Shown here piece by piece: positions 9,491 to 19,167 of a stretch of 64,000 bases of DNA. Origin of the DNA: Pseudomonas sp. IAC-BECa141 (lineage in GTDB: Bacteria; Pseudomonadota; Gammaproteobacteria; Pseudomonadales; Pseudomonadaceae); contig NZ_CP065410.1 in the NCBI RefSeq assembly GCF_020544405.1, positions 372,001-436,000 on the forward strand, written 5' to 3'. The notes under the pieces were generated by a model. That model saw only the letters and a list, made by a program, of their open reading frames with translations, searched no databases and had not been told where the DNA came from. The position numbers and the translations under genes were made by a program. Each line of letters begins with the position of its first letter. Positions within the stretch are counted from its first letter, which is position 1.

Positions 9491-12400
9491 ATGCAATGGA
9501 TGTTCATGTTGATCGGGCTTTTGCTCGGCTGGCTGCTCGACGAGTCGTTCAGCGATGCGCTGTTGGGCGCGTTACTGGGGCTTGCCATCGGACAGGCGAT
9601 GCGCATCGCGCGGCTCGGTTCACAGGCTGCCGAGCAACAGCGTCAGCTGGATCACGCGAAGATCGCGTTGCAGGGCGTCGAACAGCGTCTGTTTCTGCTG
9701 GAGGGCGCTCCGGCACATTCGCCGGCACCGGCGAGTGTCGCACCGGCCAGCGAAACGGTCGTTGAGCCTGTCACGGTATTTGAACAACCCTCTGGCGCAG
9801 AACCCGAGCTGATCTGGGAGCTGCCACCCGAACTCGAACCTGTCGCCGTCGCCGCCAGCGAAGCTGAACAGCCGCTGCCGGTCGATGCCTGGCGCCCGGA
9901 GCCCGTTACCCGCGAACCACAATCGCCTGCCGAACCTCGTGGCCCGAATCTTATCGAGCGCGGCATCAGCGCTGCGCGCAACTGGCTGTTCGGTGGCAAT
10001 ACCGTGCTGCGGGTCGGTGTGGTGCTGTTGTTCTTCGGTCTGGCCTTCCTGCTGCGTTACGCCACCGAAGGCATGGTGGTGCCGATCGAAATGCGTTACG
10101 CCGGGGTCGCAGCGGCGGCGCTGGGATTGCTGGCGCTGGGCTGGTGGTTGCGCCATCGCAACAACAGCTACGCCTTGATGCTGCAAGGTACCGGGATTGC
10201 GGTGTTGTACCTGACGGTGTTTGCGGCGATGCGTCTGCACCCGCTGCTTGATCCGTCTGCTGCGCTGGGATTGCTGGTGGCAGTGACGGTGTTTTCGGCC
10301 ATTTTGGCGATCACTCAGGATTCCCTTGCCCTGGCCTGCGTCGCCGCGCTGGGCGGTTTCGCTGCGCCGATCCTGACTTCCACCGGCGCCGGTAACCATG
10401 TGGCGCTGTTCAGTTATTTCGCGCTGCTCAACGCCGGCATTCTGGCCATCGCCTGGTTCAAGGCCTGGCGCCTGCTCAACCTGATCGGCTTCATTGGCAC
10501 CTTCGGCATCGGTTTCGCCTGGGGCCTGCGTTCGTACACGCCGGAACTGCTGTGGAGCACCGAGCCGTTCCTGATTCTGTTCTTCCTGATGTACCTGGCC
10601 ATCGGCCTGCTGTTCGCCCGGCGCAAGCTGCTGGACATGCCGGACGCCCCGGCAGAAAGCGATCGTGAGGCGCTGCTGCACTGGTCGGCGCGCAAGGGTG
10701 ACTACGTCGACGGCACGATGCTGTTCGGTCCGCCGCTGGTGGGTTTCGGACTGCAATTCGCATTGATCCAGCATCTGGAATTCGCCGCCGCGTTCAGCGC
10801 ATTGGCGCTGGGCATGATTTACATGACCCTCGCCCGGGTGCTGATGGGCGGCCGGGCGTTGCTGCTGGGCGAGACTTGTCTGGCGCTCGGGGTGATCTTC
10901 GCCAGTCTGGCGATTCCGCTGGGGCTGGATGCGCGCTGGACTTCCGCCGCGTGGGCGGTGGAGGGCGCGGGAATTTTCTGGCTGGGCTTGCGTCAGCAAC
11001 GACCGTTGGCCCGGGCCTTCGCATTGCTGCTGCAACTGGGTTCGGCGCTGGCGTTTCTCAGCCAGTTACGTGTCGGTGAAAGCAGCCTGCTCGACGGTGC
11101 GCCGTTGGGCGCGTTGATGCTGGGCATTGCGCTGTTGTTCAGTTTCTATCAATTGCGTAAAACCCCGGCGGAGCACACCTCGGCATGGGAGCGCCAAGGC
11201 CTGCCGGTTTTGGCGAGTCTCGGTCTGACTTTTCTCTATCTGTTGGCGCCGCTGTTTTTCTTCGTCCAGTTCACGGCGATCAGTTGGGCCCTGGCCGGAC
11301 TGGTGACCTTGTTCGTTGGCTTGCGCCTGCAATCGCGTACATTCCTGTTCACCGCGTTTGCCGTGCAACTGCTCGGCGGGGTGTTGTTCCTGCTGCGCCT
11401 GCAAGGAGCAGGCGAGGATTCGGCGGCCGTGTTCAGCGCTGGCTGGAGCGGTTTGCTCAGCGCCTCTCTGATTGGTCTGGCGTTGATCGCCGGCATGCTG
11501 CTGGCGGCGCGTGACGAAATGGTGCGCAGCGATGTGCGGCTGTTGCGCGGTTTGTCGGTGGTGCTGCTGGCGGGGCTGGTGCTGGTCAATCTGGCGGTGT
11601 TGTTCGTGCTGCCGTGGCAAACCGCGAGTGCGGTGTGGGCGGCCAGTGGCTTGCTGATCATCTGGCTCAGTCTGTACCTCAGGCAGCGCGTGAGTTTTGT
11701 CTTCGGTCTGTTGTTGCAACTGATCGGCGGCGCGGCGTTCTTGCTGGCCGGTCCCGAGCTGCTCGGGCCGCTGTCCAGCGAAAGTCTGCGGCCACTGGCC
11801 CATGGCGGTTTCTGGACGCCGCTGGTGCTGGGGCTGGCGGCGATGATCGGGGCGTGGCGCCTGCAACTGGGCAATCACGCTTCGGCTTTCGATGTGCTGA
11901 GTTTGCAGCGGTTGTCCGAAGTGTTGCTGGTGTGGGGCGCCGGTTGGTGGGCGCTGGCGTGGGTTAGTGAAGTGCTGCGGTTTGCGCCGCTGAATGTGCA
12001 GGCGACGCTGTTGCTGCTGGTCGCCGCGCTGAGCGTCGTGTTGTGGACGCTGTTGGCCTCGCGCCTGAAATGGCCGTCTCTCGGTCTGCTCTGCACCCTG
12101 CTGATGCCAGCGGCCGGTTTGGTGTTGCTCGCCGCGTGGCATTCGCGTTATCACCCGGCGGCGAATTTCGGCTGGCTGGCGTGGGCGGCGGTGTTCGTCG
12201 TGCATTTCATCAGCCTGCGGCGTCTGGCGCCCATGCTGCCGGCGCGGGCCTTGAGCACGGCGCATGTACTCGGTTGCTGGCTGCTGATCGGCGTGCTGGC
12301 GCTGGAATTGCGTTACGGCCTGCTGCTGTTGTCCGAGCAATACAACGCCTGGCGCTGGCTGGGCTGGGCGATTCTGCCAAGCGTGTATCTGTTGCTGATG

Positions 12401-13081
12401 GCCGCGCCGCGCAACTGGCCATGGCCGGTGGCGGCGTTCCCTCGTGAGTACCGTTTGTACGCGGCGGCGCCGCTGGCGGTGCTGATGCTGGTCTGGTTCT
12501 GGCTGACCAATGGCGTCAGCGATGGCAACGCCGAACCGCTGCCTTATGTGCCGCTGCTCAACCCGCTGGAATTGGGTCTGCTGTTTGCGTTGTTCGGTGT
12601 TTACGTCTGGTCGCGCAGCGCTGTTGCCGAGCTGTCGATCCGCCAGGATTACGCGGCTTACGCCACGCAACTGATTGCCGGTGTTTCGCTGTTCGCCTTC
12701 TGCACCGCGCTGGTCACCCGCGCCGCGCACCATTGGGCGGGGATTCCGTTCGAGCTGGATCTGCTGCTCGAATCGATGCTGGTGCAGGCCGGGTTGTCGA
12801 TCGTCTGGACGCTGATGGCGCTGGGGCTGATGATCGGCGGGCACCTGCGCCATCGCCGCGAAGTGTGGCTGATCGGCGCGGCGCTGATTGCGCTGGTGGT
12901 GGCCAAACTGATTTTTGTCGAATTGAGCAACCGTGGCGGACTGGCCCGGATCGTCTCGTTCATCGGCGTCGGCGTGTTGCTGCTGGTGGTGGGCTACTTT
13001 GCGCCGCTGCCGCCCAAACGCGCCGAAGCTGCACCGGCGGCGGACAAACCGGCCCCGGAAACCGAAGGAGTGTCGTCTTGA
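9491..13081 (+). CDS. DUF2339 giant polytopic membrane protein
   Basis: A 1196-residue protein started at ATG 9491 (MQWMFMLIGLLLGWLLDES); the upstream extension lacks membrane character. After one N-terminal membrane segment comes a soluble, Pro/Ala/Glu-rich linker (about 75-165). From residue 180 onward there is an almost uninterrupted series of hydrophobic helices, probably more than twenty-five. The tail is short and cytoplasmic-looking (APLPPKRAEAAPAADK). DUF2339 proteins are widespread in pseudomonads and uncharacterised. The stop codon overlaps the start of the DUF3999 gene, so the two products probably act together. Confidence 0.88.
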   Translation: MQWMFMLIGLLLGWLLDESFSDALLGALLGLAIGQAMRIARLGSQAAEQQRQLDHAKIALQGVEQRLFLLEGAPAHSPAPASVAPASETVVEPVTVFEQPSGAEPELIWELPPELEPVAVAASEAEQPLPVDAWRPEPVTREPQSPAEPRGPNLIERGISAARNWLFGGNTVLRVGVVLLFFGLAFLLRYATEGMVVPIEMRYAGVAAAALGLLALGWWLRHRNNSYALMLQGTGIAVLYLTVFAAMRLHPLLDPSAALGLLVAVTVFSAILAITQDSLALACVAALGGFAAPILTSTGAGNHVALFSYFALLNAGILAIAWFKAWRLLNLIGFIGTFGIGFAWGLRSYTPELLWSTEPFLILFFLMYLAIGLLFARRKLLDMPDAPAESDREALLHWSARKGDYVDGTMLFGPPLVGFGLQFALIQHLEFAAAFSALALGMIYMTLARVLMGGRALLLGETCLALGVIFASLAIPLGLDARWTSAAWAVEGAGIFWLGLRQQRPLARAFALLLQLGSALAFLSQLRVGESSLLDGAPLGALMLGIALLFSFYQLRKTPAEHTSAWERQGLPVLASLGLTFLYLLAPLFFFVQFTAISWALAGLVTLFVGLRLQSRTFLFTAFAVQLLGGVLFLLRLQGAGEDSAAVFSAGWSGLLSASLIGLALIAGMLLAARDEMVRSDVRLLRGLSVVLLAGLVLVNLAVLFVLPWQTASAVWAASGLLIIWLSLYLRQRVSFVFGLLLQLIGGAAFLLAGPELLGPLSSESLRPLAHGGFWTPLVLGLAAMIGAWRLQLGNHASAFDVLSLQRLSEVLLVWGAGWWALAWVSEVLRFAPLNVQATLLLLVAALSVVLWTLLASRLKWPSLGLLCTLLMPAAGLVLLAAWHSRYHPAANFGWLAWAAVFVVHFISLRRLAPMLPARALSTAHVLGCWLLIGVLALELRYGLLLLSEQYNAWRWLGWAILPSVYLLLMAAPRNWPWPVAAFPREYRLYAAAPLAVLMLVWFWLTNGVSDGNAEPLPYVPLLNPLELGLLFALFGVYVWSRSAVAELSIRQDYAAYATQLIAGVSLFAFCTALVTRAAHHWAGIPFELDLLLESMLVQAGLSIVWTLMALGLMIGGHLRHRREVWLIGAALIALVVAKLIFVELSNRGGLARIVSFIGVGVLLLVVGYFAPLPPKRAEAAPAADKPAPETEGVSS

Positions 13082-14442
13082 GTCGCAAGCTTAATCTCGG
13101 TTGGCTGTTGCTGGGGGTGGCCATGACGGCCGGCGCCCAGGAAAAACCGGCGGACTTCGCCGCGCAGGTGCCGTTGTCGGTCAGTGGCGCAGGCCCGTGG
13201 TATCGCCTCGAACTGCCGCTGAGCGTGCAGTTGCAGGCACGTCAGACCGATCTCAGCGATCTGCGGGTGTTCAATGCCGCCGGAGAGCCGCAGGCCTATG
13301 CCCTGGCCCGGGAATCAGCACAGACCCGCGACGACGGCCAGTTACATGACGTGAAGTGGTTCCCGCTGTACAACTCGGCGGATGCGACCGAGCGCGCGCC
13401 GAGCGTTCGCGTGCAATCCACCACCACCGGCACGCTAGTGGAAGTGCAGCCGTCCAGCCAGCTCGAAGCCGGTGAAGAAGTGCTGCGTGGCTGGCTGCTC
13501 GACGCCAGTGCGATCAAGGCGCCGTTGCAGCAATTGATCCTCGACTGGACCAGCGAGCGCGACGGCTTCCAGCGTTTCAGCATCGAGGCCAGCGACGACT
13601 TGCAGCACTGGCAAGCCTGGGGCGAAGGCCAGGTCGCGCGCCTGACCTTTGCCGACGAACGGGTCGAGCAACATGAAGTGGCGCTGCCGGGGCAATCGGC
13701 GCGGTATCTGCGTCTGCTGTGGGATTCCCCGGCCTCGGCGCCGGAGCTGACGTCGGCACAACTGAAAAGCAGCGACCCGCGCCACCTGCCGCTGCCATTG
13801 GTCTGGTCGCCGGCGCTGGCGGGCAGCAGCGGCAAAGCCGGGGAATACACCTGGCAGTTGCCGATGGGGCTGAACATCGAGCGGGTGCAGGTCGAACTGA
13901 AGCAGGCCAACAGTCTGGCGCCGGTGACGTTGTCGGGACGTCGCGAAAGCAGTCTGCCGTGGCAACCGCTGAGCAGCGGTCTGCTCTATCGCCTGACCCA
14001 GAATGGCCAGGACGTGCTGCAGAACGAATTGCAGCTTTACGGCCAGACCGTGCAGCAGTTGAAGCTCACGGTCGACGAACGCGGCGGCGGCCTCGGCGAA
14101 CAGGCACCGAGCTTGAAATATGCGGTGCGCGCCACGCAGGTGATCTTCCTTGCCCGTGGTGAAGGGCCGTACAGCCTGGCGCTGGGCAATCCGACCGTGA
14201 AGACGGCGAACCTGCCGCTGACCACGCTGATTCCCGATTTCAAACCGGAGAAACTGGCCACGCTGGGCAAGGCCGCGGTGCAGGGCGAAGCGCTGGCGAC
14301 CCAGACTTCGACGGCCACTGCAGCAGCGACCAGCCACACCAACTGGAAGAAATTCGGCCTGTGGGCGGTGTTGTTGCTCAGCGTGCTGTTTCTGGCGGCG
14401 ATGGCCTTCAGTCTGCTGCGCAAGCCACCGGCCAAATCCTGA
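13078..14442 (+). CDS. DUF3999 exported, membrane-anchored protein
   Basis: A 454-residue protein. The likely start is the TTG at 13078, which overlaps the DUF2339 stop (TTGA) and has a strong Shine-Dalgarno GAAGGAG seven bases upstream. It opens with a signal peptide (LNLGWLLLGVAMTAGAQ), continues with a long beta-rich extracytoplasmic region, and ends with one membrane helix (FGLWAVLLLSVLFLAAMAFS) and a short basic tail. The middle resembles carbohydrate-binding or discoidin-like beta sandwiches (RFSIEASDDLQHWQ), an impression only. Function unknown; the overlap with the DUF2339 gene suggests a two-protein envelope complex. Confidence 0.85.
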   Translation: MSRKLNLGWLLLGVAMTAGAQEKPADFAAQVPLSVSGAGPWYRLELPLSVQLQARQTDLSDLRVFNAAGEPQAYALARESAQTRDDGQLHDVKWFPLYNSADATERAPSVRVQSTTTGTLVEVQPSSQLEAGEEVLRGWLLDASAIKAPLQQLILDWTSERDGFQRFSIEASDDLQHWQAWGEGQVARLTFADERVEQHEVALPGQSARYLRLLWDSPASAPELTSAQLKSSDPRHLPLPLVWSPALAGSSGKAGEYTWQLPMGLNIERVQVELKQANSLAPVTLSGRRESSLPWQPLSSGLLYRLTQNGQDVLQNELQLYGQTVQQLKLTVDERGGGLGEQAPSLKYAVRATQVIFLARGEGPYSLALGNPTVKTANLPLTTLIPDFKPEKLATLGKAAVQGEALATQTSTATAAATSHTNWKKFGLWAVLLLSVLFLAAMAFSLLRKPPAKS

Positions 14443-14446
14443 ATAT

Positions 14447-14477
14447 GACGGGTGTGGTCGCTACACCCGTCGGGTTT
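14447..14477 (+). terminator. Hairpin terminator candidate after DUF3999
   Basis: A perfect 9-bp stem GACGGGTGT / ACACCCGTC with a 7-base loop starts five bases after the DUF3999 stop. The following T tract is short (GGGTTT), so termination efficiency is uncertain. Confidence 0.55.
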
Positions 14478-14637
14478 CCAACTACGCTGAATCCGGTGCC
14501 TGAACTCTCCAGGTCCGATCACGTCTGATAGCAGGAATTGCACTCGACGCACGTTACCGGGCGTCATTGCTCGCTACGGTTTCAGACTCCCTGTAAACTG
14601 CGCGGGTTTTTAGCCCCCCATTCCACCGGAGCCGTCC

Positions 14638-15648
14638 ATGTCCCGCGTTACCCTGAGTCGCTATTTGATTGAGCAGACCCGCAGCAACAACACTCCTGCC
14701 GATCTGCGTTTCCTGATCGAAGTGGTGGCGCGCGCCTGTAAGGAAATCAGCCACGCCGTGTCCAAAGGCGCCCTGGGCGGCGTTCTGGGCAGCATGGGCA
14801 CGGAAAACGTGCAAGGCGAAGTGCAGAAGAAGCTCGACGTGCTGTCGAACGAAATCCTGCTCGAAGCCAACGAGTGGGGCGGTCACCTGGCCGGCATGGC
14901 ATCCGAAGAAATGGACAACGCCTACCAGATCCCGGGCAAATACCCGAAAGGCGCCTACCTGCTGGTATTCGACCCGCTGGACGGTTCGTCGAACATCGAC
15001 ATCAACGCCCCGGTCGGCACCATCTTCTCGGTACTGCGTTGCCCGAACGAATACCTGAGCCAGAACGAAGCCCTGAACGAAAAGGCCTTCCTGCAGCCAG
15101 GTACCCAGCAGGTCGCGGCCGGTTACGCGATCTACGGTCCGCAAACCATGTTGATCCTGACCCTGGGCAACGGCGTGAAGGGCTTCACCCTGGACCGCGA
15201 AATGGGCAGCTTCGTCCTGACCCACGAAGACATCACCATTCCTGAAAGCACCCAGGAATTCGCCATCAACATGTCCAACCAGCGTCACTGGGAAGCTCCG
15301 GTACAGCGCTACGTTTCCGAACTGCTGGCCGGTGAAGAAGGCCCGCTGAAAAAGAACTACAACATGCGTTGGGTCGCGGCGATGGTGGCCGACGTGCACC
15401 GCATCCTGACCCGTGGCGGTCTGTTCATGTACCCACGCGACAGCCGCGAGCCGTCCAAGCCGGGCAAGCTGCGCCTGATGTACGAAGCCAACCCGATGTC
15501 TTTCCTGGTGGAACAGGCAGGCGGCGCTTCCACCGACGGCCACCAGCGCATTCTCGACATCAAGCCTGAAGGCCTGCACCAGCGCGTAGCGGTGTTCCTC
15601 GGCTCGAAAGAAGAAGTCGCCCGCGCCACGGCTTACCACAAGGAATAA
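14638..15648 (+). CDS. fbp: Fructose-1,6-bisphosphatase class I
   Basis: A 336-residue enzyme that hydrolyses fructose-1,6-bisphosphate to fructose-6-phosphate in gluconeogenesis. The metal-binding signature [12 protein letters not shown] begins at Asp112, and the substrate-binding segment [24 protein letters not shown] lies in the C-terminal third. Length and start ([15 protein letters not shown]) agree with the family. Pseudomonads depend on this step because they mainly use the Entner-Doudoroff route. The next gene follows after only three bases and is probably cotranscribed. Confidence 0.97.
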   Translation: MSRVTLSRYLIEQTRSNNTPADLRFLIEVVARACKEISHAVSKGALGGVLGSMGTENVQGEVQKKLDVLSNEILLEANEWGGHLAGMASEEMDNAYQIPGKYPKGAYLLVFDPLDGSSNIDINAPVGTIFSVLRCPNEYLSQNEALNEKAFLQPGTQQVAAGYAIYGPQTMLILTLGNGVKGFTLDREMGSFVLTHEDITIPESTQEFAINMSNQRHWEAPVQRYVSELLAGEEGPLKKNYNMRWVAAMVADVHRILTRGGLFMYPRDSREPSKPGKLRLMYEANPMSFLVEQAGGASTDGHQRILDIKPEGLHQRVAVFLGSKEEVARATAYHKE

Positions 15649-15651
15649 ACC

Positions 15652-16254
15652 ATGACCGCGCCCTGGCAGCCGTTGCTCGATTGGTGGTTCGGTCATGCCG
15701 AATCAGCCACTGAAGTTTCGGCGCAACAGGGCAAGTTGTGGTTTGGCAAGAAAGACAGCCAGGACCTCGAAGCGCGTGAGCGTTTCGGGGTCTTTGTCGA
15801 TCAGGCCCTCGCTGGCGGATTGACCGAGTGGACGCAACGTCCCGAAGGTTGGCTGGCAGTGGTGCTGTTGCTCGACCAACTCCCGCGCATGATCTTTCGC
15901 GATACGCCCAAGGCTTTTTCCGGTGATCTACGGGCCCAGAAGCTGGTTGCTCAGGGGATTGCTGCAGACTTCGATCGGCAGTTGAAACCGATCCAGCGAC
16001 TCTTCATCTACCTTGTCTTCGAACACTGCGAAAACCTCGCGGTGCAGAATGAAGCCGTCTCGCGATTCATCGAACTGGTGGCAGAACAGCCGGAGGCGGA
16101 GCGCGGGGTGTTTGCCGACAACCTGGATTATGCCGAGCGGCATCAGAAGGTGATTGCCCGGTTTGGCCGGTTTCCGCATCGCAATGCGGTGTTGGGGCGG
16201 GAGTCTACGGTGGAGGAGTTGGAGTTTCTTTCGCAGCCGGGGTCGAGTTTCTGA
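15652..16254 (+). CDS. DUF924 family protein
   Basis: A 200-residue, alpha-helical, probably cytoplasmic protein. It has the DUF924 pattern: an N-terminal WFGKKDSQDLEARERFG, the highly conserved LLLDQLPRMIFRDTPKAFSGD, and a C-terminal HQKVIARFGRFPHRNAVLGRES. The family has a TPR-like fold and no established function. The ATG lies three bases after the fbp stop, so the two are transcribed together. The pairing with fbp does not by itself show a metabolic role. Confidence 0.88.
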   Translation: MTAPWQPLLDWWFGHAESATEVSAQQGKLWFGKKDSQDLEARERFGVFVDQALAGGLTEWTQRPEGWLAVVLLLDQLPRMIFRDTPKAFSGDLRAQKLVAQGIAADFDRQLKPIQRLFIYLVFEHCENLAVQNEAVSRFIELVAEQPEAERGVFADNLDYAERHQKVIARFGRFPHRNAVLGRESTVEELEFLSQPGSSF

Positions 16255-16266
16255 GCTGCATCAGAC

Positions 16267-16599
16267 TCAGGGATTGCCTTGAAGCAAACGCTTCATCAAG
16301 AGTGCAGGCAGGTTTTTTCTCGTATCGGCGATGATATGGATATAAATAGTCTGCTCTCGGACTTCATAAATAATGCGATTCAAACCAGAGATGACTTGCC
16401 GATATTGACCAAGGTTCAGTCTTTCTAATTCTTCGGGAATGGATCCTGAATAGGGTAAGGATGCGAGACTGCGAATAGCGACCTTCAAGCTGGCATAAGT
16501 GCTATGCCAGGTTTGAGGTGAGAACTGTTTGATGAGGTAGGTGCGAAGATCTTTGAGATCTGTTTCGGCGGACTGAAGAATAACGACCTTCAAACTCAT
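16267..16599 (-). CDS. RelE/ParE-family toxin
   Basis: A 110-residue protein with a plasmid-stabilisation-system fold signature: an N-terminal strand and helix (LKVVILQSAETDLKDLRTYL), a central LPYSGSIPEELERL region and the C-terminal beta pattern YRQVISGLNRIIYEVREQTIYIHIIADTR typical of ParE/RelE toxins. Such toxins cleave ribosome-bound mRNA (RelE) or poison gyrase (ParE); the sequence alone does not decide which. Its ATG overlaps the antitoxin stop (ATGA). The pair is visibly lower in GC than its neighbours, which suggests lateral acquisition. Confidence 0.87.
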   Translation of the reverse strand: MSLKVVILQSAETDLKDLRTYLIKQFSPQTWHSTYASLKVAIRSLASLPYSGSIPEELERLNLGQYRQVISGLNRIIYEVREQTIYIHIIADTRKNLPALLMKRLLQGNP

Positions 16600-16868
16600 T
16601 GGGGGTCGATCCTGTCCAGCTCTGCGAAAACGTCTTCAACGTCCCTGTACTTGCCTTCCTCAATTTCTCGATTTCCCATGGCAAGCAGTTTGAGCAGAGC
16701 CATTGTTTCTTCCTGCTCTTCAAAACTCTTGACGTCCATGACTACAAGCTTCGCTTCACCGTTCTGGGTTATCACCAGCGGCTCACGGCTTTCGCTAATC
16801 GTTTTGACGATTTCGGCGGTATGGCTTTTCAGGTAACTGATGGGTTTGATCTGGGATGAAAGCTTCAC
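16596..16868 (-). CDS. Phd/YefM-family antitoxin
   Basis: A 90-residue protein. The N-terminal half (about 1-55, with ISYLKSHTAEIVKTISESREP and VITQNGEAKLVVMDV) is the Phd/YefM DNA-binding fold, and the acidic C-terminal half (EEGKYRDVEDVFAELDRIDPQ) should wrap the toxin. Phd/YefM proteins neutralise the partner toxin and repress their own operon. It is the first gene of the pair, the usual order, and overlaps the toxin gene by four bases. An imperfect GGACT...AGTCC inverted repeat (about 16887-16920) just upstream may be the operator. Confidence 0.87.
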   Translation of the reverse strand: MKLSSQIKPISYLKSHTAEIVKTISESREPLVITQNGEAKLVVMDVKSFEEQEETMALLKLLAMGNREIEEGKYRDVEDVFAELDRIDPQ

Positions 16869-16953
16869 GGGCTGCGCCTCGCTCAGTGGACTAGGACCGA
16901 GTTTAGTCTTAATTCAGTCCTGAGTCAGGCCGAGGTGACAAGCGTGTTGTTCA

Positions 16954-16979
16954 GTCTTCGCGGGTTTACGCGCGAAGAC
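16954..16979 (-). terminator. Hairpin downstream of the dCache chemoreceptor gene
   Basis: A perfect 9-bp stem GTCTTCGCG / CGCGAAGAC with an 8-base loop lies 13 bases after the chemoreceptor stop codon. There is no T tract on the minus strand, so it may act as an mRNA-stabilising end rather than an intrinsic terminator. Confidence 0.45.
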
Positions 16980-16992
16980 AGCTTCGGACGCC

Positions 16993-18885
16993 TTAGATCC
17001 GGAAACTACCCACCAACTGCTTCAACCGCGCAGCCTGCTGCTCCAGATCCGCACAAGCGCGCAACGTCGCCTGCAAATTCTCGACCCCTTCCTGGTTCAG
17101 CGTGTTGATCTCGTTGATGTCGACGTTGATCGACTCGACCACCGCCGTCTGCTCTTCGGTCGCGGTCGCCACCGACTGGTTCATGCCGTCGATTTCGCCG
17201 ATGCGCTGGGTCACGCTGCCCAGGCGTTCGCCGGCCTGGTTGGCGATGCCGACGCTGCTTTCGCTCTCGCGCTGGCTCTCGGTCATGATGCCGACCGCCT
17301 GACGCGCGCCGACTTGCAGTTCTTCGATCATGTTCTGCACTTGCTGCGCCGAATCCTGAGTACGGTGCGCCAGGTTGCGGACTTCGTCGGCCACCACGGC
17401 GAAACCACGACCGGCTTCACCGGCACGGGCTGCTTCAATGGCCGCGTTGAGCGCCAGCAGGTTGGTCTGCTGGGAGATGCTGGTGATCACTTCCAGAATC
17501 TGCCCGATGTTCACGGTGTTGCTGTTCAGGGTTTCGATGTTGCCGCATGAGTCGCTGATCTTCGCCGACAGTTGCTGCATCGCGTGGATGGTTTTATCCA
17601 CCACCTGCTGGCCGTCTTCGGCCAGGCTGCGGGCGTCGCTGGAGTGTTGCGAGGCGAGGGCGGCGTTCTGGGCGATTTCCTGGGCGGCGGCGCCGAGCTG
17701 GTTGATCGCGGCGGCCACGCTGTTGGTGCGCGAGGCCTGCTGGTCGGAGTTGAACATCGACGAGTTGGACGCGGCGACTACGCGCAGTGCGACTTCGTTG
17801 ACTTGCCCGGTGGCCGATGACACTTCGCGGATCGAGGTGTGAATGCGCTCGACGAAACGGTTGAACGACAAGCCCAGCGCACCGAATTCATCGTGGCCGT
17901 GGATGATCAGGCGTTTGGTCAGGTCGCCTTCGCCTTCGGCGATGTCATGCATGGCGCGGCCCATGGTCAGCAGCGGCTGCATCAACACACGGATCAGCAT
18001 GCCGAGCAGGGCGATGATGATCACCACGGCGATGACCATGGCGATCAGCGCCGAGGTACGGAATTCGCTGAGCATCGAGAACGCGGTGTCCTTGTCCAGC
18101 ACCAGCGCCACGTACCAGTCGGCCGACGGTACGCCGTTGACGTGGGTGAAGGAGATCAGTTGGGTCTTGCCGTCGAACTCGACTTCCTTCAGGCCCGGGC
18201 TGACTTTCGGCGCACCGTTGGGATAGGCCTCGGCCAGAGTCTTGAGCACCAGTTTGCTGTCCGGGTGGATCAGGATCTTGCCGTCGGCACTGACGATGAA
18301 CGCGTGACCGTGGCCGCCGAAGTTCAGTGAGTTGATGATCGCGCTGACACTCGACAGATCAATGTCGGCGCCGGCCACACCGATCATCTGGCCCTGGCGC
18401 TGCACCGGCGTGGCCACGGTGATCACCAGTTTGCCCGACGAGGCGGCGATGTACGGTTCGGTGACGATGGTCTGTTGCGCAGCATTGGCTGCCTTGTACC
18501 AGCCACGGGCGCGCGGGTCGTAATCCGGCGCACGGTTGCCGGCCGGGACCGAGAACATCACGCCGTCGGCGCCGCCAAAGTAACTGAGTTGGAAATTGCC
18601 GGTGTAGGAGGGCAGGTCGATGATGCGTTTCAGGCTGGCCGGGGCGTTGCCGTCGGCGACGACCTGTTGCGCCATCGATTGCAGCAACTGGATGCGGCTT
18701 TCCAGCCAGGTCTGGATGTTGCTGGTGGTCAGACTGCCCAGTTCCTGCATCGACGCTTCGGTGCTGCTTTGCAGGGCTTCGCGCTGGCGATAGTCGTTGA
18801 ACAAAATGAAACAGGCGAATGCAACGGCCACCACGAGGGCGGCAGCCAACAAGATCTTGTGGCTGAATTTCATGTTTCTGGTCAT
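16993..18885 (-). CDS. Methyl-accepting chemotaxis protein with amino-acid-type dCache sensor (PctA/B/C-like)
   Basis: A 630-residue chemoreceptor starting at 18885 ([13 protein letters not shown]). TM1 is at about 10-30, a periplasmic double-Cache sensor spans about 35-285, TM2 is near 290-315, then HAMP and a signalling domain whose hairpin tip reads [20 protein letters not shown]. The sensor carries Tyr122, Arg127, Trp129, Tyr130, Tyr145 and Asp174. These have the spacing of the amino-acid-binding motif of PctA-type receptors, so the ligand is probably an L-amino acid. There is no pentapeptide methyltransferase tether at the C-terminus. It stands alone on the minus strand, with a sigma-28-like -10 element at 19042. 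Confidence 0.93.
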   Translation of the reverse strand: MTRNMKFSHKILLAAALVVAVAFACFILFNDYRQREALQSSTEASMQELGSLTTSNIQTWLESRIQLLQSMAQQVVADGNAPASLKRIIDLPSYTGNFQLSYFGGADGVMFSVPAGNRAPDYDPRARGWYKAANAAQQTIVTEPYIAASSGKLVITVATPVQRQGQMIGVAGADIDLSSVSAIINSLNFGGHGHAFIVSADGKILIHPDSKLVLKTLAEAYPNGAPKVSPGLKEVEFDGKTQLISFTHVNGVPSADWYVALVLDKDTAFSMLSEFRTSALIAMVIAVVIIIALLGMLIRVLMQPLLTMGRAMHDIAEGEGDLTKRLIIHGHDEFGALGLSFNRFVERIHTSIREVSSATGQVNEVALRVVAASNSSMFNSDQQASRTNSVAAAINQLGAAAQEIAQNAALASQHSSDARSLAEDGQQVVDKTIHAMQQLSAKISDSCGNIETLNSNTVNIGQILEVITSISQQTNLLALNAAIEAARAGEAGRGFAVVADEVRNLAHRTQDSAQQVQNMIEELQVGARQAVGIMTESQRESESSVGIANQAGERLGSVTQRIGEIDGMNQSVATATEEQTAVVESINVDINEINTLNQEGVENLQATLRACADLEQQAARLKQLVGSFRI

Positions 18886-19041
18886 TAAGGGAGCTACCGC
18901 GAAGGGGCTGGTCAAGAAAGGGCGGCAATTTGCCACACTCTGGGGCTTTGCGCTGCTCTTATTTCGACCGCCGCGCGCCAAAGATTAGGCGCCTTTTGCG
19001 AAAGGCGACGAAATGCTCAACAGCTTTACAAACTGTCTGAT

Positions 19042-19049
19042 TTATCGGC
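19042..19049 (-). promoter_or_regulatory. Candidate sigma-28 (FliA) -10 element for the dCache chemoreceptor
   Basis: The minus strand contains a perfect GCCGATAA, the flagellar sigma-28 -10 consensus, 157 bases upstream of the start codon. No good TAAA -35 match is found 15 bases upstream, so the promoter call is tentative. Confidence 0.4.
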
Positions 19050-19167
19050 GAAAGCCGGACGAGCGGGTTAACAAATAGCCGGCCTGCCAGGGAACCAGAC
19101 AGGGGTTTTCTCTTCTAAGCTTCTGGTTGGCGCCATGCCATCCCCCTTCCGCTCCAGGAGTTACACC

